From: DASUPK01 sp963728875
GTDB taxonomy: Bacteria > Actinomycetota > Thermoleophilia > Solirubrobacterales > 70-9
Length of the DNA stretch: 64,000 bases
Reading direction: 5' to 3'
NCBI GenBank assembly: GCA_963728875.1
Contig: CAVSLJ010000007.1
Coordinates: 62,001-126,000 of the forward strand
Part shown: positions 23,029 to 30,856 of the stretch, in pieces
How the letters are laid out: each line of letters starts with the position of its first letter
Position numbering within the stretch: position 1 is the stretch's first letter
Notes under the pieces: model-generated
What the model was told of the DNA's origin: nothing
Database searches by the model: none
The model's input: the letters and a program-made list of their open reading frames with translations, nothing else
Made by a program: the position numbers and the translations under genes

Positions 23029-24569
23029 CCTTCAACGCCCCCCATATCGACTACGCCGGGCTCTCTCCCGTCATCGCCCTGACGGCGGGCCTCTGCGTCG
23101 TCCTGATCGCCGGCCTCTTTCTCCGCTCTCGCTGGGTGAACGCGGCGCTGACGATCGTCGTCCTCGGCGCCACGGCCGGCCTCTCGATCTGGCAGTGGGG
23201 CTCGAACACCGACCTGGTCGCGGGCGCGCTGCGCCTCGACGCCTTCGGGCTGGCCGCGACCCTGATCGCCTGCACCGCGGCCGCGATCGTGGTGTTGCTC
23301 TCGATCCGCGAGTCCGCCGCGGACGAAGCCGGCTTCGGCGCCTTCTACACGCTGCTCCTCGGCTCGGTCCTCGGAATGACCCTGATCGCACAGGCGCAGA
23401 ACCTGGTCGCCTTCTTCGTGGCGCTCGAGCTGCTCTCGATCCCGCTCTACGTCCTCAGCGCATCGGCCCGCCGTGAGGAGCGCTCGCTCGAGTCCGGCCT
23501 CAAGTACCTGGTGATCGGCTCGATCGGCTCGGCGACCGTGCTCTACGGCTTCGCGCTGCTCTACGGCGCATCGGGCTCGATGGACTTCTCCGGAATCGCC
23601 CACGCCCTCGGCCCTGGAGGGAACGGCAACGACACGCTCGTCCTGATCGGCACGGCGATGGTGATGACGGGCCTCGCCTTCAAGACCTCGCTGGCGCCCT
23701 TCCACCAGTGGACGCCGGACGTCTACCAGGGGGCCCCCACCCCGGTCACCGCCTTCATGGCGGTCGCCACGAAGGCCGCGGCCTTCATCGCCCTGGCCCG
23801 CCTCTTTGAGGTCGCGCTCGGCCCGATCGCCCATGACTGGAAGCCGGCGCTCGCCGCGATCGCCGTGATCTCGATCGCGGTCGGGAACATCGGCGCGCTC
23901 GGCCAGGACTCGCTGAAGCGGCTGCTGGGCTACTCCGGGATCGCCCAGGCCGGCTACATGCTGGCCGGCGTCGTCGTGGCGACCGAGACGGGCCTGGAGG
24001 CGCTGGTCTTCTACCTCGCCGCGTACACGCTGATGAACCTCGCCGTCTTCGCGGTCGTCGTCGCCCGCGAGCGGGAGACCGCGCATGGCGACGACATCGA
24101 GTCCGTCGCCGGGATCGGGCGCTCACGGCCGCTGCTCGCCTGGCCGCTCACCATCGGGATGCTCGCCCTCGCCGGCATCCCGGGCACGTCAGGGTTCATG
24201 GGAAAGCTCTTCCTGATCGAGGCCAGCGTCGACGGCGACTACACCTGGCTCGGAGTCGTGATCGTGGTCGGCTCGATGGTCTCCCTCGCCTACTACCTGC
24301 GGGTGGTGGCGGCGGTCTGGATGAGGCCGGACCCCAGCATCATCGCCGGCTCCTCCGCTTCGCGTCCGGGGCCGGCGGGTGAGGTCCCGGCGATTGCCGG
24401 CGGGTCGCCCGAGGCCGACGCCGCTCCCCGCAGGGGCACCGGGCGCTGCCTGCTCATCCTCGGCTCGGCCATCGCCTGCGCGGCGGCCACGGTCGTCTTC
24501 GGCATCGCCCCCACGCCGCTGATCGACTGGGCCTCGCATGCCGCCTCGTCGCTCGCGACCACGCTCTAG
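23025..24569 (+). CDS. nuoN: NADH-quinone oxidoreductase subunit N, with a hydrophilic insertion
   Basis: A 514-residue antiporter-like proton-pumping subunit with about 14 helices (VAFFVALELLSIPLYVLSA; FKTSLAPFHQWTPDVYQGAPTPV in parts LAPFHQWTPDVYQG; LLGYSGIAQAGYMLAGV; PGTSGFMGKLFLIEA). Between its last two helices, residues about 438-475 form a Pro/Gly/Ala-rich soluble segment (GPAGEVPAIAGGSPEAD) that other NuoN proteins generally lack. That segment is encoded by a family 2 hairpin followed by a sequence resembling the end of the family 1 element. It is the last gene of the nuo operon. Confidence 0.94.
   Translation: MTFNAPHIDYAGLSPVIALTAGLCVVLIAGLFLRSRWVNAALTIVVLGATAGLSIWQWGSNTDLVAGALRLDAFGLAATLIACTAAAIVVLLSIRESAADEAGFGAFYTLLLGSVLGMTLIAQAQNLVAFFVALELLSIPLYVLSASARREERSLESGLKYLVIGSIGSATVLYGFALLYGASGSMDFSGIAHALGPGGNGNDTLVLIGTAMVMTGLAFKTSLAPFHQWTPDVYQGAPTPVTAFMAVATKAAAFIALARLFEVALGPIAHDWKPALAAIAVISIAVGNIGALGQDSLKRLLGYSGIAQAGYMLAGVVVATETGLEALVFYLAAYTLMNLAVFAVVVARERETAHGDDIESVAGIGRSRPLLAWPLTIGMLALAGIPGTSGFMGKLFLIEASVDGDYTWLGVVIVVGSMVSLAYYLRVVAAVWMRPDPSIIAGSSASRPGPAGEVPAIAGGSPEADAAPRRGTGRCLLILGSAIACAAATVVFGIAPTPLIDWASHAASSLATTL
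24345..24411 (+). repeat. Composite repeat in nuoN (family 2 hairpin plus a shortened family 1-like piece)
   Basis: 24345-24376 is an imperfect hairpin with GCCGGC at each end and a loop related to the nuoB hairpin (GGCTCCTCCGCTTCGC). Directly after it, 24392-24411 matches the last 20 bases of the family 1 core plus arm at 16 of 20 positions. It is read in the same frame (PAIAGGSPEA against RLIGDRSPAG in NuoJ). The middle of the family 1 core is missing. The relation is suggestive, not proven. Confidence 0.45.
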
Positions 24570-24582
24570 GGCCGATTAGTTC

Positions 24583-24597
24583 CCCGGCCCGGCCGGG
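24583..24597 (+). terminator. Possible nuo operon terminator
   Basis: CCCGGCC-C-GGCCGGG lies 14 bp after the nuoN stop and before the MFS gene. It is a compact GC hairpin without a T-tract, so termination is only plausible. Confidence 0.35.
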
Positions 24598-24615
24598 TCA
24601 TTACCTTCAGTCGAG

Positions 24616-25881
24616 ATGCCCACGCCGCGCTCCATCCAGCGCACGTACCTCACGCTCATGCTGGGGAACACGCTGGCTGCCTCGCTGATCTGGGGGATCA
24701 ACACGATCTTCCTGCTGGACGCGGGGCTGAACAACGTCGAGGCCTTCACCGCGAACGCGTTCTTCACGGCCGGCATGGTCATCTTCGAGGTGCCCACCGG
24801 AATCGTGGCCGACACGATCGGCAGGCGCACGTCGTACCTGCTCGGCACCCTGACCCTGTCAGGGGCGAGCCTGCTCTACGTCCTCCTTTGGCAGATCGAG
24901 GCGCCGTTCTGGGAGTGGGTGGGCGTCTCCCTGCTGCTCGGACTCGGCTTCACCTTCTTCTCGGGCGCCGTCGAGGCCTGGCTGGTGGACGCGCTCAAGG
25001 CCACTGGCTACAGGGGCGACCTGGAGACGGTCTTCGGCCGCGGCCAGATCGTCACCGGCATCGGGATGCTCACCGGCTCCGTCGCCGGCGGCTTCCTGGC
25101 CCAGCAGGTCAGCCTCGGATTCCCGTTCGTCCTCCGGGGGGTGATCCTGATCGTCATGTTCGTGGCGGCCTTCAGGCTGATGCACGACGTGGGCTTCATG
25201 CCGGAGAAGGGCGGCCGGCCACTCGCCGAGATGAGGAAGATCGCCTCCAACTCGATCGACTACGGATGGCGAGTCCCGGCGGTGAAATGGCTGATGGTCG
25301 AGGCCCTGTTCACCGGCGGCGTGGGGATCTACGGCTTCTATGCGCTGCAGCCGTACCTGCTCGAGCTCTACGGGGACCCTCACGCCTACGAGATCGCGGG
25401 CCTGGCGGCGGCGATCGTCGCCGGCGCCCAGATCCTCGGCGGGATCGCCGCACCCCGCATCCGCGGGGTGTTCCGTCGGCGCACCTCCGCGCTGCTGCTG
25501 ATGGCAGCGGCCAGCGCGGGCACCCTCGCGCTGATCGGGGCGGTGCAGAGCTTCTGGCCGGTGATCGGACTGACCACGATCTGGGGCCTGCTGTTCGCGG
25601 CGATCATGCCGATCCGGCAGACCTACATCAACGGGATGATCCCGTCGCGGCAGCGGGCCACGATCCTCTCGTTCGACTCGATGATGTCCTCGACCGGCGG
25701 GGTCTGGGCGCAGCCGGTGCTCGGCAAGACCGCGGATGCGTACGGCTACGCGACCTCCTACGTCGTCTGCGCCGGGATCGCCGTCCTCGCCACCCCGTTC
25801 CTCGCCCTCTCCCGGCGCCAGGACGCGCCGGCGGACACGCTCGATCCCACCGAGGCGAAGGCGGTCCCGCAGCCCGCCTGA
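24616..25881 (+). CDS. MFS transporter
   Basis: A 421-residue major facilitator protein with 12 predicted membrane segments. The N-terminal half has the family motif A region GIVADTIGRRTSYLLG between helices 2 and 3, and GLGFTFFSGAVEAWLVDAL follows in helix 4-5. The second half has VAGAQILGGIAAPRIRGVFRRRTS. It resembles drug or metabolite exporters; the substrate cannot be told. It starts 46 bp after nuoN and may or may not be read from that operon. The AEC transporter follows 24 bp downstream. Confidence 0.85.
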   Translation: MPTPRSIQRTYLTLMLGNTLAASLIWGINTIFLLDAGLNNVEAFTANAFFTAGMVIFEVPTGIVADTIGRRTSYLLGTLTLSGASLLYVLLWQIEAPFWEWVGVSLLLGLGFTFFSGAVEAWLVDALKATGYRGDLETVFGRGQIVTGIGMLTGSVAGGFLAQQVSLGFPFVLRGVILIVMFVAAFRLMHDVGFMPEKGGRPLAEMRKIASNSIDYGWRVPAVKWLMVEALFTGGVGIYGFYALQPYLLELYGDPHAYEIAGLAAAIVAGAQILGGIAAPRIRGVFRRRTSALLLMAAASAGTLALIGAVQSFWPVIGLTTIWGLLFAAIMPIRQTYINGMIPSRQRATILSFDSMMSSTGGVWAQPVLGKTADAYGYATSYVVCAGIAVLATPFLALSRRQDAPADTLDPTEAKAVPQPA

Positions 25882-25905
25882 GCGCTGCGAGAGGATGGGC
25901 GCCCC

Positions 25906-26835
25906 TTGGGCGTCCTCCTCACCATCGCCGCCATTGCCATCTCCGGCTCCGCCGGCGTCGCCGCCGAGCGTCGCTGGCCAGCGAAGGCGGTCGGCTGGGC
26001 GCGGCGGCTGCTGGTGATCTCGCTCTACACGCTGATGCCGTTCGTCGTCTTCTTCAATCTCGACCGTGTCCATCTGAACGCCGATCTGACCGGCGGCCTC
26101 ATCATCGGCTGGGTGGCGATCCTGGGCGCGATCGGGCTCGCCTGGCTCATCGGAAGCCGGATCCTCGGGCTCGCTCGACCCGGCACGGGGGCGCTGATCT
26201 CCGCGACGGCGGTCCCCAACTCCGGCTACCTCGGCTACCCGCTCTGCGCCTCGCTGCTCGGCTTCCACGCCCTGGGCCAGGCGGTCGTATACGACCTGAT
26301 CGTCGTCGCGCCGTGCCTGCTCGTGATCGCCTTCGGCGCTGGGGCGAGCTTCGGCACGCGCGCGGGCGAGGGGCCGAAGGAGCGGACGATCGCCTTCTTC
26401 ACCCGTAATCCGCCGCTCTACGCCGCAATCGCGGCGATCATCGCGCCGGCCTCCTTCGCCCCCGACGTCCTCGTGGACATCTCGCGGGGGATGGTGATCG
26501 CGCTGCTGCCGATCGGCTTCTTCGCCGTCGGCGCAGTGCTGGCCGAGGAGGTCGAGGAGGGGACGCTCGAACTCGGCTCCCCTTTCCATCCGCCGATCGG
26601 ATCGGCGATCCTGCTCCGGCTGGTGATCGCGCCGGGCCTGCTTCTGCTCCTCTCTCTGCCCTTCATCGACCTACCCGGCCCCTACCTGCTGCTGGCGGCG
26701 ATGCCATGCGGCGTGAACACGCTCCTCGTCTCCCACGTCTACGGGCTGGACGCGAAGCTGGCGGCGCGGGCAGTCGCCTGGACGACAGCGATCGCCGTGC
26801 TCGCCGCGACCGGCGCTCAGGTCGTCTGGGGATAG
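25906..26835 (+). CDS. AEC family transporter (auxin efflux carrier-like)
   Basis: A 309-residue membrane protein with about ten helices of the AEC/BART type. The conserved middle has TAVPNSGYLGYPLCASLLG, with the Asn-Ser/Pro crossover-like region, and the end has LLAAMPCGVNTLLVSHVYG, typical of the second repeat. Such proteins move organic acids or other anions out of or into the cell. The start is TTG 25906 with GAGAGG upstream. Its last 19 bp overlap the end of the convergent diguanylate cyclase gene. Confidence 0.8.
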   Translation: MGVLLTIAAIAISGSAGVAAERRWPAKAVGWARRLLVISLYTLMPFVVFFNLDRVHLNADLTGGLIIGWVAILGAIGLAWLIGSRILGLARPGTGALISATAVPNSGYLGYPLCASLLGFHALGQAVVYDLIVVAPCLLVIAFGAGASFGTRAGEGPKERTIAFFTRNPPLYAAIAAIIAPASFAPDVLVDISRGMVIALLPIGFFAVGAVLAEEVEEGTLELGSPFHPPIGSAILLRLVIAPGLLLLLSLPFIDLPGPYLLLAAMPCGVNTLLVSHVYGLDAKLAARAVAWTTAIAVLAATGAQVVWG

Positions 26836-27869
26836 GGATTCGGGGCCGTCGGGGTCCGAGTCCTCCTCTCGCCCATCGACCGCCGGGTGCGCTTCTCGCG
26901 CTTCAGGGCCGTGTCGGCGGCGCCGATCAGCTCATCGATCGACTCGCCGGCGTCCGGGTAGATCGCGCACCCCGACGACGCGGTCAGGTTCGTCTCCCCC
27001 GCAACGACCCGCTTCACTGCCTCCTCCAACCGCAGTGAGAGGCTGCTCGCCTCCACCGCGTTGGTCTCCGGGGCGATGACGGAGAACTCGTCGCCGCCGT
27101 GCCGGGCGATGGTGTCTCCGGGGCGGACCGACTCCGCCAGCACCTCGGCGACGTCCCGCAGGATCCGGTCGCCGGCGAGATGCCCAAATGAGTCGTTGAC
27201 GCCCTTGAAGTCGTCCAGGTCGAGCAGGATGACGGCGAAGCGGCGATCGGTCCGAGCGTGCCGGCTGAGCTCGGCGTTCAGCGCCTCATGGAGCCGGCGG
27301 TAGTTCCCGACGCTGGTGAGCGGGTCCTGTCGCGACAGGTAGCGATAGGCCTCCCGGCTGCTCTCGAGCTGCTCCCGCAGGGCCACGACGACGATGACGG
27401 TCAGGATCAGGGAGGGCACCTGAACCACGAGCTCGGCCAGTCCGTGCTGCTTGCCGTCGAGGCTGAACAACGACGGGATCAGCATCATCAGGATCGCGAA
27501 CCCCAGCTGCAGCACGACATCGACCCTGGTCGGGAACGCGTACGCGGCGAAGACGACGACGAAGATGTAGTACCAGGCGAAGATCGGATCCCCGAACCAG
27601 ACCGCGAGCAGGACCTCGATGGATCCAACCGCGCCCACCACGTGCAGCGAGCGGCGCGGTAGCCGCTGCCAGGGGATCAGCAGGCAGATCCCGCCGGTCA
27701 CCAGACCCAGCGCTACCAGCAGGTAGATGGTCGGCGGGTGATGGTGGAGGAGATTGTTGGGGATGGCGGCGAGGCCGGCGGCGATCAGCAGCGCAGCGGC
27801 CATCATGCCGTAGCGGCGCATCGCGCTCTCGCGACTCTCGCCCCCCGAGGAGTCTGCGAACACTTCCAT
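26817..27869 (-). CDS. Membrane-bound diguanylate cyclase (GGDEF)
   Basis: A 350-residue protein with six likely membrane segments (residues about 20-170) and a C-terminal GGDEF domain (about 180-335). RHGGDEFSVIA, DPLTSVGNYRRLHEAL and LLDLDDFKGVNDSFGH are intact. RPGD sits at the position of the inhibitory RxxD site, so product inhibition is expected, unlike the first GGDEF protein of this window. I use ATG 27869 (AGAAGGA 8 nt upstream); an upstream ATG at 27947 would add 26 unconvincing residues. It is divergent from the ThyX-like gene. Confidence 0.88.
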   Translation of the reverse strand: MEVFADSSGGESRESAMRRYGMMAAALLIAAGLAAIPNNLLHHHPPTIYLLVALGLVTGGICLLIPWQRLPRRSLHVVGAVGSIEVLLAVWFGDPIFAWYYIFVVVFAAYAFPTRVDVVLQLGFAILMMLIPSLFSLDGKQHGLAELVVQVPSLILTVIVVVALREQLESSREAYRYLSRQDPLTSVGNYRRLHEALNAELSRHARTDRRFAVILLDLDDFKGVNDSFGHLAGDRILRDVAEVLAESVRPGDTIARHGGDEFSVIAPETNAVEASSLSLRLEEAVKRVVAGETNLTASSGCAIYPDAGESIDELIGAADTALKREKRTRRSMGERRTRTPTAPNPYPQTT

Positions 27870-27975
27870 CACTACCGTCCTTCTCCCCAAAACCCGGAAG
27901 TAATCCCCTACCGAATACCGGGTACAGAATAGAGAAAATGGAAGCATCCCGCTCTAGCATTACGATGGCTCGCTC

Positions 27976-29613
27976 GTGCGCTACCCGGTCGAGGAATTCA
28001 CGGAAGAGGAACGGAGGCTCCTCTCTCCCCATTTCACCAATCTCGACCGTCCCGTCTTCGCGCTGGTCAACCTCCCCGAGACGATCAAGGGCGCGCTCTT
28101 CGCCCGCTACTCCCGCTACGCCGGGACCCTGCGCCGGCTCTACCTCGATGAGTTCGCCGCCGACGTCCCCGAGGGCGGGCGCCCCTTCGAGGGCGAGGAG
28201 GGCGAGCGGGCCGCCGGGCTCTACGAGCGGGTCTTCATGGGCTACGGCGACGACTCGATCGCCCAGGTCGGCGGTGCGCACGTCGCCTGCGAGTGGGTCT
28301 CCAACGTCCTCACCAAGGTGCTTCAGCGCGGCCGGCTCGCGGCCTACCTCGAGCAGTCCACCCGCTACATCCCGTACGACCAGCCCCTTCCCGAGTCCGC
28401 CGGCGGGGGGCACCGCTTCTATCGCGATGAGGAGCTCGGCCCCGAGTACGCCGCCGCGATGGAGGAGCTGTTCGCGATCTACTCGCGGTCGCTGATCGAG
28501 GTGCAGGAATGGGCCGCCGAGCGCTGGCCCCGCGGCGACGAGCCCGAAGCGGCCTGGCAGCGCTCGATCAAGGCCAAGGCGCTCGACCTGCTGCGCGGGC
28601 TCCTGCCCGCCGCCACCCTGAGCCACGTCGGCATCTTCGCGTCGGGCCAGGCCTATGAGCAGCTGCTGCTCCGGATGCTCGCCTCTCCGCTGCCGGAGGC
28701 TCGTCACTTCGCGACGATGGTCCTGGAGGAGCTCAAGAAGGTCATGCCGAGCTTCGTGGCGCGAGTCGAGCGCCCGGACCGCGGCGGGGAGTGGGTCAAC
28801 TACCTGGAGCGCCGCCGCGAGGCGGCCGAGCGCTGGGTGGCCCGGATGGGACTGGACCGTCCAGAGGGCACCGACGCTCCCTCGGTGGAGCTGATCGACG
28901 TCGAGGGCTCCGAGGACGACCTGATCGCGGCCTCGCTGTTCGAATCCTCGGCCGCTCCCGAGCGTGCGATCCTCGACCGCGTCCGCACGCTCCCGCCCGA
29001 CGAGCAGGCGGAGATCATCTCGCACCTCGCCGGCGACCGGCCTAACCGGCGCCACAGGCCCGGCCGCGGCTGGGAGGCGGTCCGCTACCGCTTCGAGATC
29101 GTCTCCGACTACGGCGGCTTCCGGGACCTGCAGCGCCATCGGATGCTGACCTGCCAGTGGCAGCGCCTCAGCCCGGATCTCGGCGCCGGGATCCCCGAGG
29201 AGGTGCGCGAGGCCGGCGCCGGTTCCGAATACGAGCGGGCGCTGGAGATCTCCCGGGCCGAGTACGAGCGGCTCGCGAGCGCGGGCATGGCGGACGCAGC
29301 GCCATACGCCCTCTGCCTCGGCTACCGGATCCGCTACCTGCTCGACCTGAACGCCCGCGAGGCCATGCACCTGATCGAGCTGCGCTCCGGGCGCGAGGGC
29401 CACCCGACCTATCGCGCCGTCGCCCAGGCGATGCACGAGCGCATCGCCACCGTCCACCCGGCGATCGCCGCGGCGATGACGCACGTCGACGCCTCCACGG
29501 AGCCACGCCTCGAGCGGATGATGAGCGAGATCCGGACCCACCGGAAGCAGGTCGCGGCCGAGGCCGAGCCGCAGCCCTCCGACGCTCCTCCCGGCGTCAG
29601 CGCCCTCGGCTAG
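27976..29613 (+). CDS. Tandem-domain ThyX-like protein (FAD-dependent thymidylate synthase family)
   Basis: A 545-residue protein that looks like two ThyX domains in tandem, whereas usual ThyX has about 220-250 residues and works as a homotetramer. The first half (about 20-260) has GYGDDSIAQVGGAHVACEWVSN and RGRLAAYLEQSTRYIPYD. The second half (about 300-520) has FEIVSDYGGFRDLQRHRMLT and LNAREAMHLIELRSGREGH. The ThyX signature RHRxxSxNExSxRY is split: the first copy keeps the ExS-RY end and the second keeps RHR. FAD-dependent dTMP synthesis is possible only if the halves form a composite site. GTG start. No other thymidylate synthase is in this window. Confidence 0.8.
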   Translation: MRYPVEEFTEEERRLLSPHFTNLDRPVFALVNLPETIKGALFARYSRYAGTLRRLYLDEFAADVPEGGRPFEGEEGERAAGLYERVFMGYGDDSIAQVGGAHVACEWVSNVLTKVLQRGRLAAYLEQSTRYIPYDQPLPESAGGGHRFYRDEELGPEYAAAMEELFAIYSRSLIEVQEWAAERWPRGDEPEAAWQRSIKAKALDLLRGLLPAATLSHVGIFASGQAYEQLLLRMLASPLPEARHFATMVLEELKKVMPSFVARVERPDRGGEWVNYLERRREAAERWVARMGLDRPEGTDAPSVELIDVEGSEDDLIAASLFESSAAPERAILDRVRTLPPDEQAEIISHLAGDRPNRRHRPGRGWEAVRYRFEIVSDYGGFRDLQRHRMLTCQWQRLSPDLGAGIPEEVREAGAGSEYERALEISRAEYERLASAGMADAAPYALCLGYRIRYLLDLNAREAMHLIELRSGREGHPTYRAVAQAMHERIATVHPAIAAAMTHVDASTEPRLERMMSEIRTHRKQVAAEAEPQPSDAPPGVSALG

Positions 29614-29643
29614 CGGCAATCCACAAGCCTCGATATTCCGTAG

Positions 29644-29658
29644 TTGACTACGAGTCAA
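29644..29658. promoter_or_regulatory. Palindrome just before the cupredoxin start
   Basis: TTGACT-ACG-AGTCAA is a perfect inverted repeat ending at the first base of the cupredoxin ATG (29658). Its left arm also matches a -35 box, but no -10 box follows at the right distance. It may be an operator, or a hairpin masking the start codon. Confidence 0.4.
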
Positions 29659-30458
29659 TGCCTCGTAGGATGCGTCATGTGAAGGGAGCCAGAGCCCTGG
29701 CGAGCGGGATGCTCGTCCTGGCGGCGATCTGTGCCGTGCCGGCCCTCTCGGCGGCCCAGGACACGGGCACGACAGCCGCCACGACCACGACTGCGACGAC
29801 CCCTGCCGAACCGGCACAGCCTGTCGACCCAGGTGGGTCGGCGCCACCCGCGCCGCCGTCGGGGGGGCCGGTCGCGGGCGACCTGTCGCCGAACGACGGG
29901 CAGGCCGTCCGAGATTCGTCCCGCGGCTCAGTCGGAGTTCCCGCGCCCGGCCCCCCCGACGCCGGCGGCGTCAAGGCGCGCAAAGCGGCCTCCGCCCGCG
30001 TCAACGCAGGCGACTTCTTCTTCTCTGCAGCGTCCGTGACGATTGCAGTCGGCGACACGGTGACCTGGCACAACTCCGGTCAGGCGCCCCACAATGCCAC
30101 CGCGAACGACGGGAGCTTTGGCACCGGCACGATCGACCCGGGCGGCAGCGCCTCCCACACCTTCAACTCGCCCGGGAGCTTCAGCTACATCTGCACCATT
30201 CACCCGCAGATGAAGGGGACGGTCAGGGTCCTGAGCTCCAGTGGTGGCGGGGGCGGCGGCAGCGCGGGATCGAGCAGCTCGGGTACATCCGAGTCTTCCG
30301 CGGTCGCGTCTCCAGATGCCGCGGGTACATCCACGACGCTGCCGATGACCGGCATGGCGGTCGGCGCCCTCGCACTGGTCGGGGCAGCGCTGCTGGCGTC
30401 CGGCTTGCTGGTTCGCCGCGCGGGTGATTCCAAGAGCCGCTGGCTGTCAATCTTCTAG
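29658..30458 (+). CDS. Secreted cupredoxin with LPxTG wall anchor
   Basis: A 266-residue secreted protein. It has a signal peptide (LASGMLVLAAICAVPALSAAQ), a Thr/Pro-rich linker partly made by the family 1 repeat, a plastocyanin-like domain (about residues 115-195), a Gly/Ser linker, LPMTG, a membrane segment (AVGALALVGAALLASGLLV) and a basic tail (RRAG). The type 1 copper ligands are visible as APHNAT (His) and YICTIHPQM (Cys, His, Met). It is therefore likely a copper electron carrier fixed to the wall by sortase. No sortase is in the window. ATG 29658 is used; ATG 29670 is an alternative. Confidence 0.88.
   Translation: MPRRMRHVKGARALASGMLVLAAICAVPALSAAQDTGTTAATTTTATTPAEPAQPVDPGGSAPPAPPSGGPVAGDLSPNDGQAVRDSSRGSVGVPAPGPPDAGGVKARKAASARVNAGDFFFSAASVTIAVGDTVTWHNSGQAPHNATANDGSFGTGTIDPGGSASHTFNSPGSFSYICTIHPQMKGTVRVLSSSGGGGGGSAGSSSSGTSESSAVASPDAAGTSTTLPMTGMAVGALALVGAALLASGLLVRRAGDSKSRWLSIF
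29851..29967 (-). repeat. Palindromic element family 1, copy in the cupredoxin gene (reverse orientation)
   Basis: The core (29879-29939) is 61 bp and, read on the minus strand, has the same ends as the nuo copies (AACTCCGACTGAGCCGCGGG and CGGCGACAGGTCG). The arms 29851-29878 and 29940-29967 are complementary at 26 of 28 positions. The element is read here in the opposite orientation to the nuo copies, yet its frame is also open (GDLSPNDGQAVRDSSRG), giving a disordered linker between signal peptide and copper domain. Confidence 0.85.
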
Positions 30459-30460
30459 AC

Positions 30461-30817
30461 GTGCTCCACCACGTCTCGCTCGAAGTGCCGCCCGAGGAGG
30501 CGGACCGGTCGATTGAGTTCTGGGAGCTGCTCGGGTTCGAGGAGGTACCGGCCGCCGACGTGCTCGGCGACTCGGTTCGCTGGCTGGAGCGCGACACCAC
30601 CCAGATCCACCTGATCCTCACGGAGGGCCACACGGCCCCGGCTCTCGGCCACGCCGCCGTGGTGGCGTCCGATCACTCGGAGGCGAAGCAGCGCCTGCGC
30701 GACGCCGGCTTCCAGGTGGAGGACACCCGCCAGCTCTGGGGCGCCGACCGCGCCTTCGCGATCGCACCGGGCGGGCACCGCGTCGAGTTGATGGCGTTTC
30801 CCCCTGAGCCGCACTAA
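30461..30817 (+). CDS. Small VOC/glyoxalase family protein
   Basis: A 118-residue single-domain vicinal-oxygen-chelate protein. It starts LHHVSLEVPPEEADRSIEFW and ends with IAPGGHRVELMAFP. Metal-ligand candidates are the early His of HHVSL, a mid-domain QIHLIL and the Glu of RVELM, which is the usual pattern. The substrate is unknown. GTG start, 2 bp after the cupredoxin stop, so it may share that transcript. Confidence 0.8.
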   Translation: MLHHVSLEVPPEEADRSIEFWELLGFEEVPAADVLGDSVRWLERDTTQIHLILTEGHTAPALGHAAVVASDHSEAKQRLRDAGFQVEDTRQLWGADRAFAIAPGGHRVELMAFPPEPH

Positions 30818-30819
30818 AC

Positions 30820-30851
30820 GGGTTGCTCCTCGGCTACGCCTCGGTGCACCC
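30820..30851 (+). repeat. Short hairpin repeat (family 2) after the VOC gene
   Basis: GGGTTGCTCCTCGGCTACGC then CTCGGTGCACCC. It matches the reverse complement of the nuoB hairpin closely and is followed by CTCGCGTCAGC, which also follows the copy at 46814. It lies between the VOC stop and the stop of the convergent membrane-protein gene and may serve as terminator. Confidence 0.55.
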
Positions 30852-30856
30852 TCGCG

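Noticed and set aside
24859..26589. Long antisense open frame over the MFS and AEC genes (576 codons)
   Set aside because: High GC content leaves long open antisense frames; its Asp/Arg/Gly/Gln-rich translation matches no fold, and the plus-strand genes are clear transporters.
27326..27339. Perfect 14-bp palindrome CCTGTCGCGACAGG
   Set aside because: It lies inside the diguanylate cyclase coding sequence and is explained by the codons of LSRQD; no second copy or promoter context.
29860..29960. Simple low-complexity linker in the cupredoxin as sole explanation of its repeat
   Set aside because: The DNA matches the nuoG and nuoJ copies over the core ends on the opposite strand, which amino-acid bias alone would not produce.
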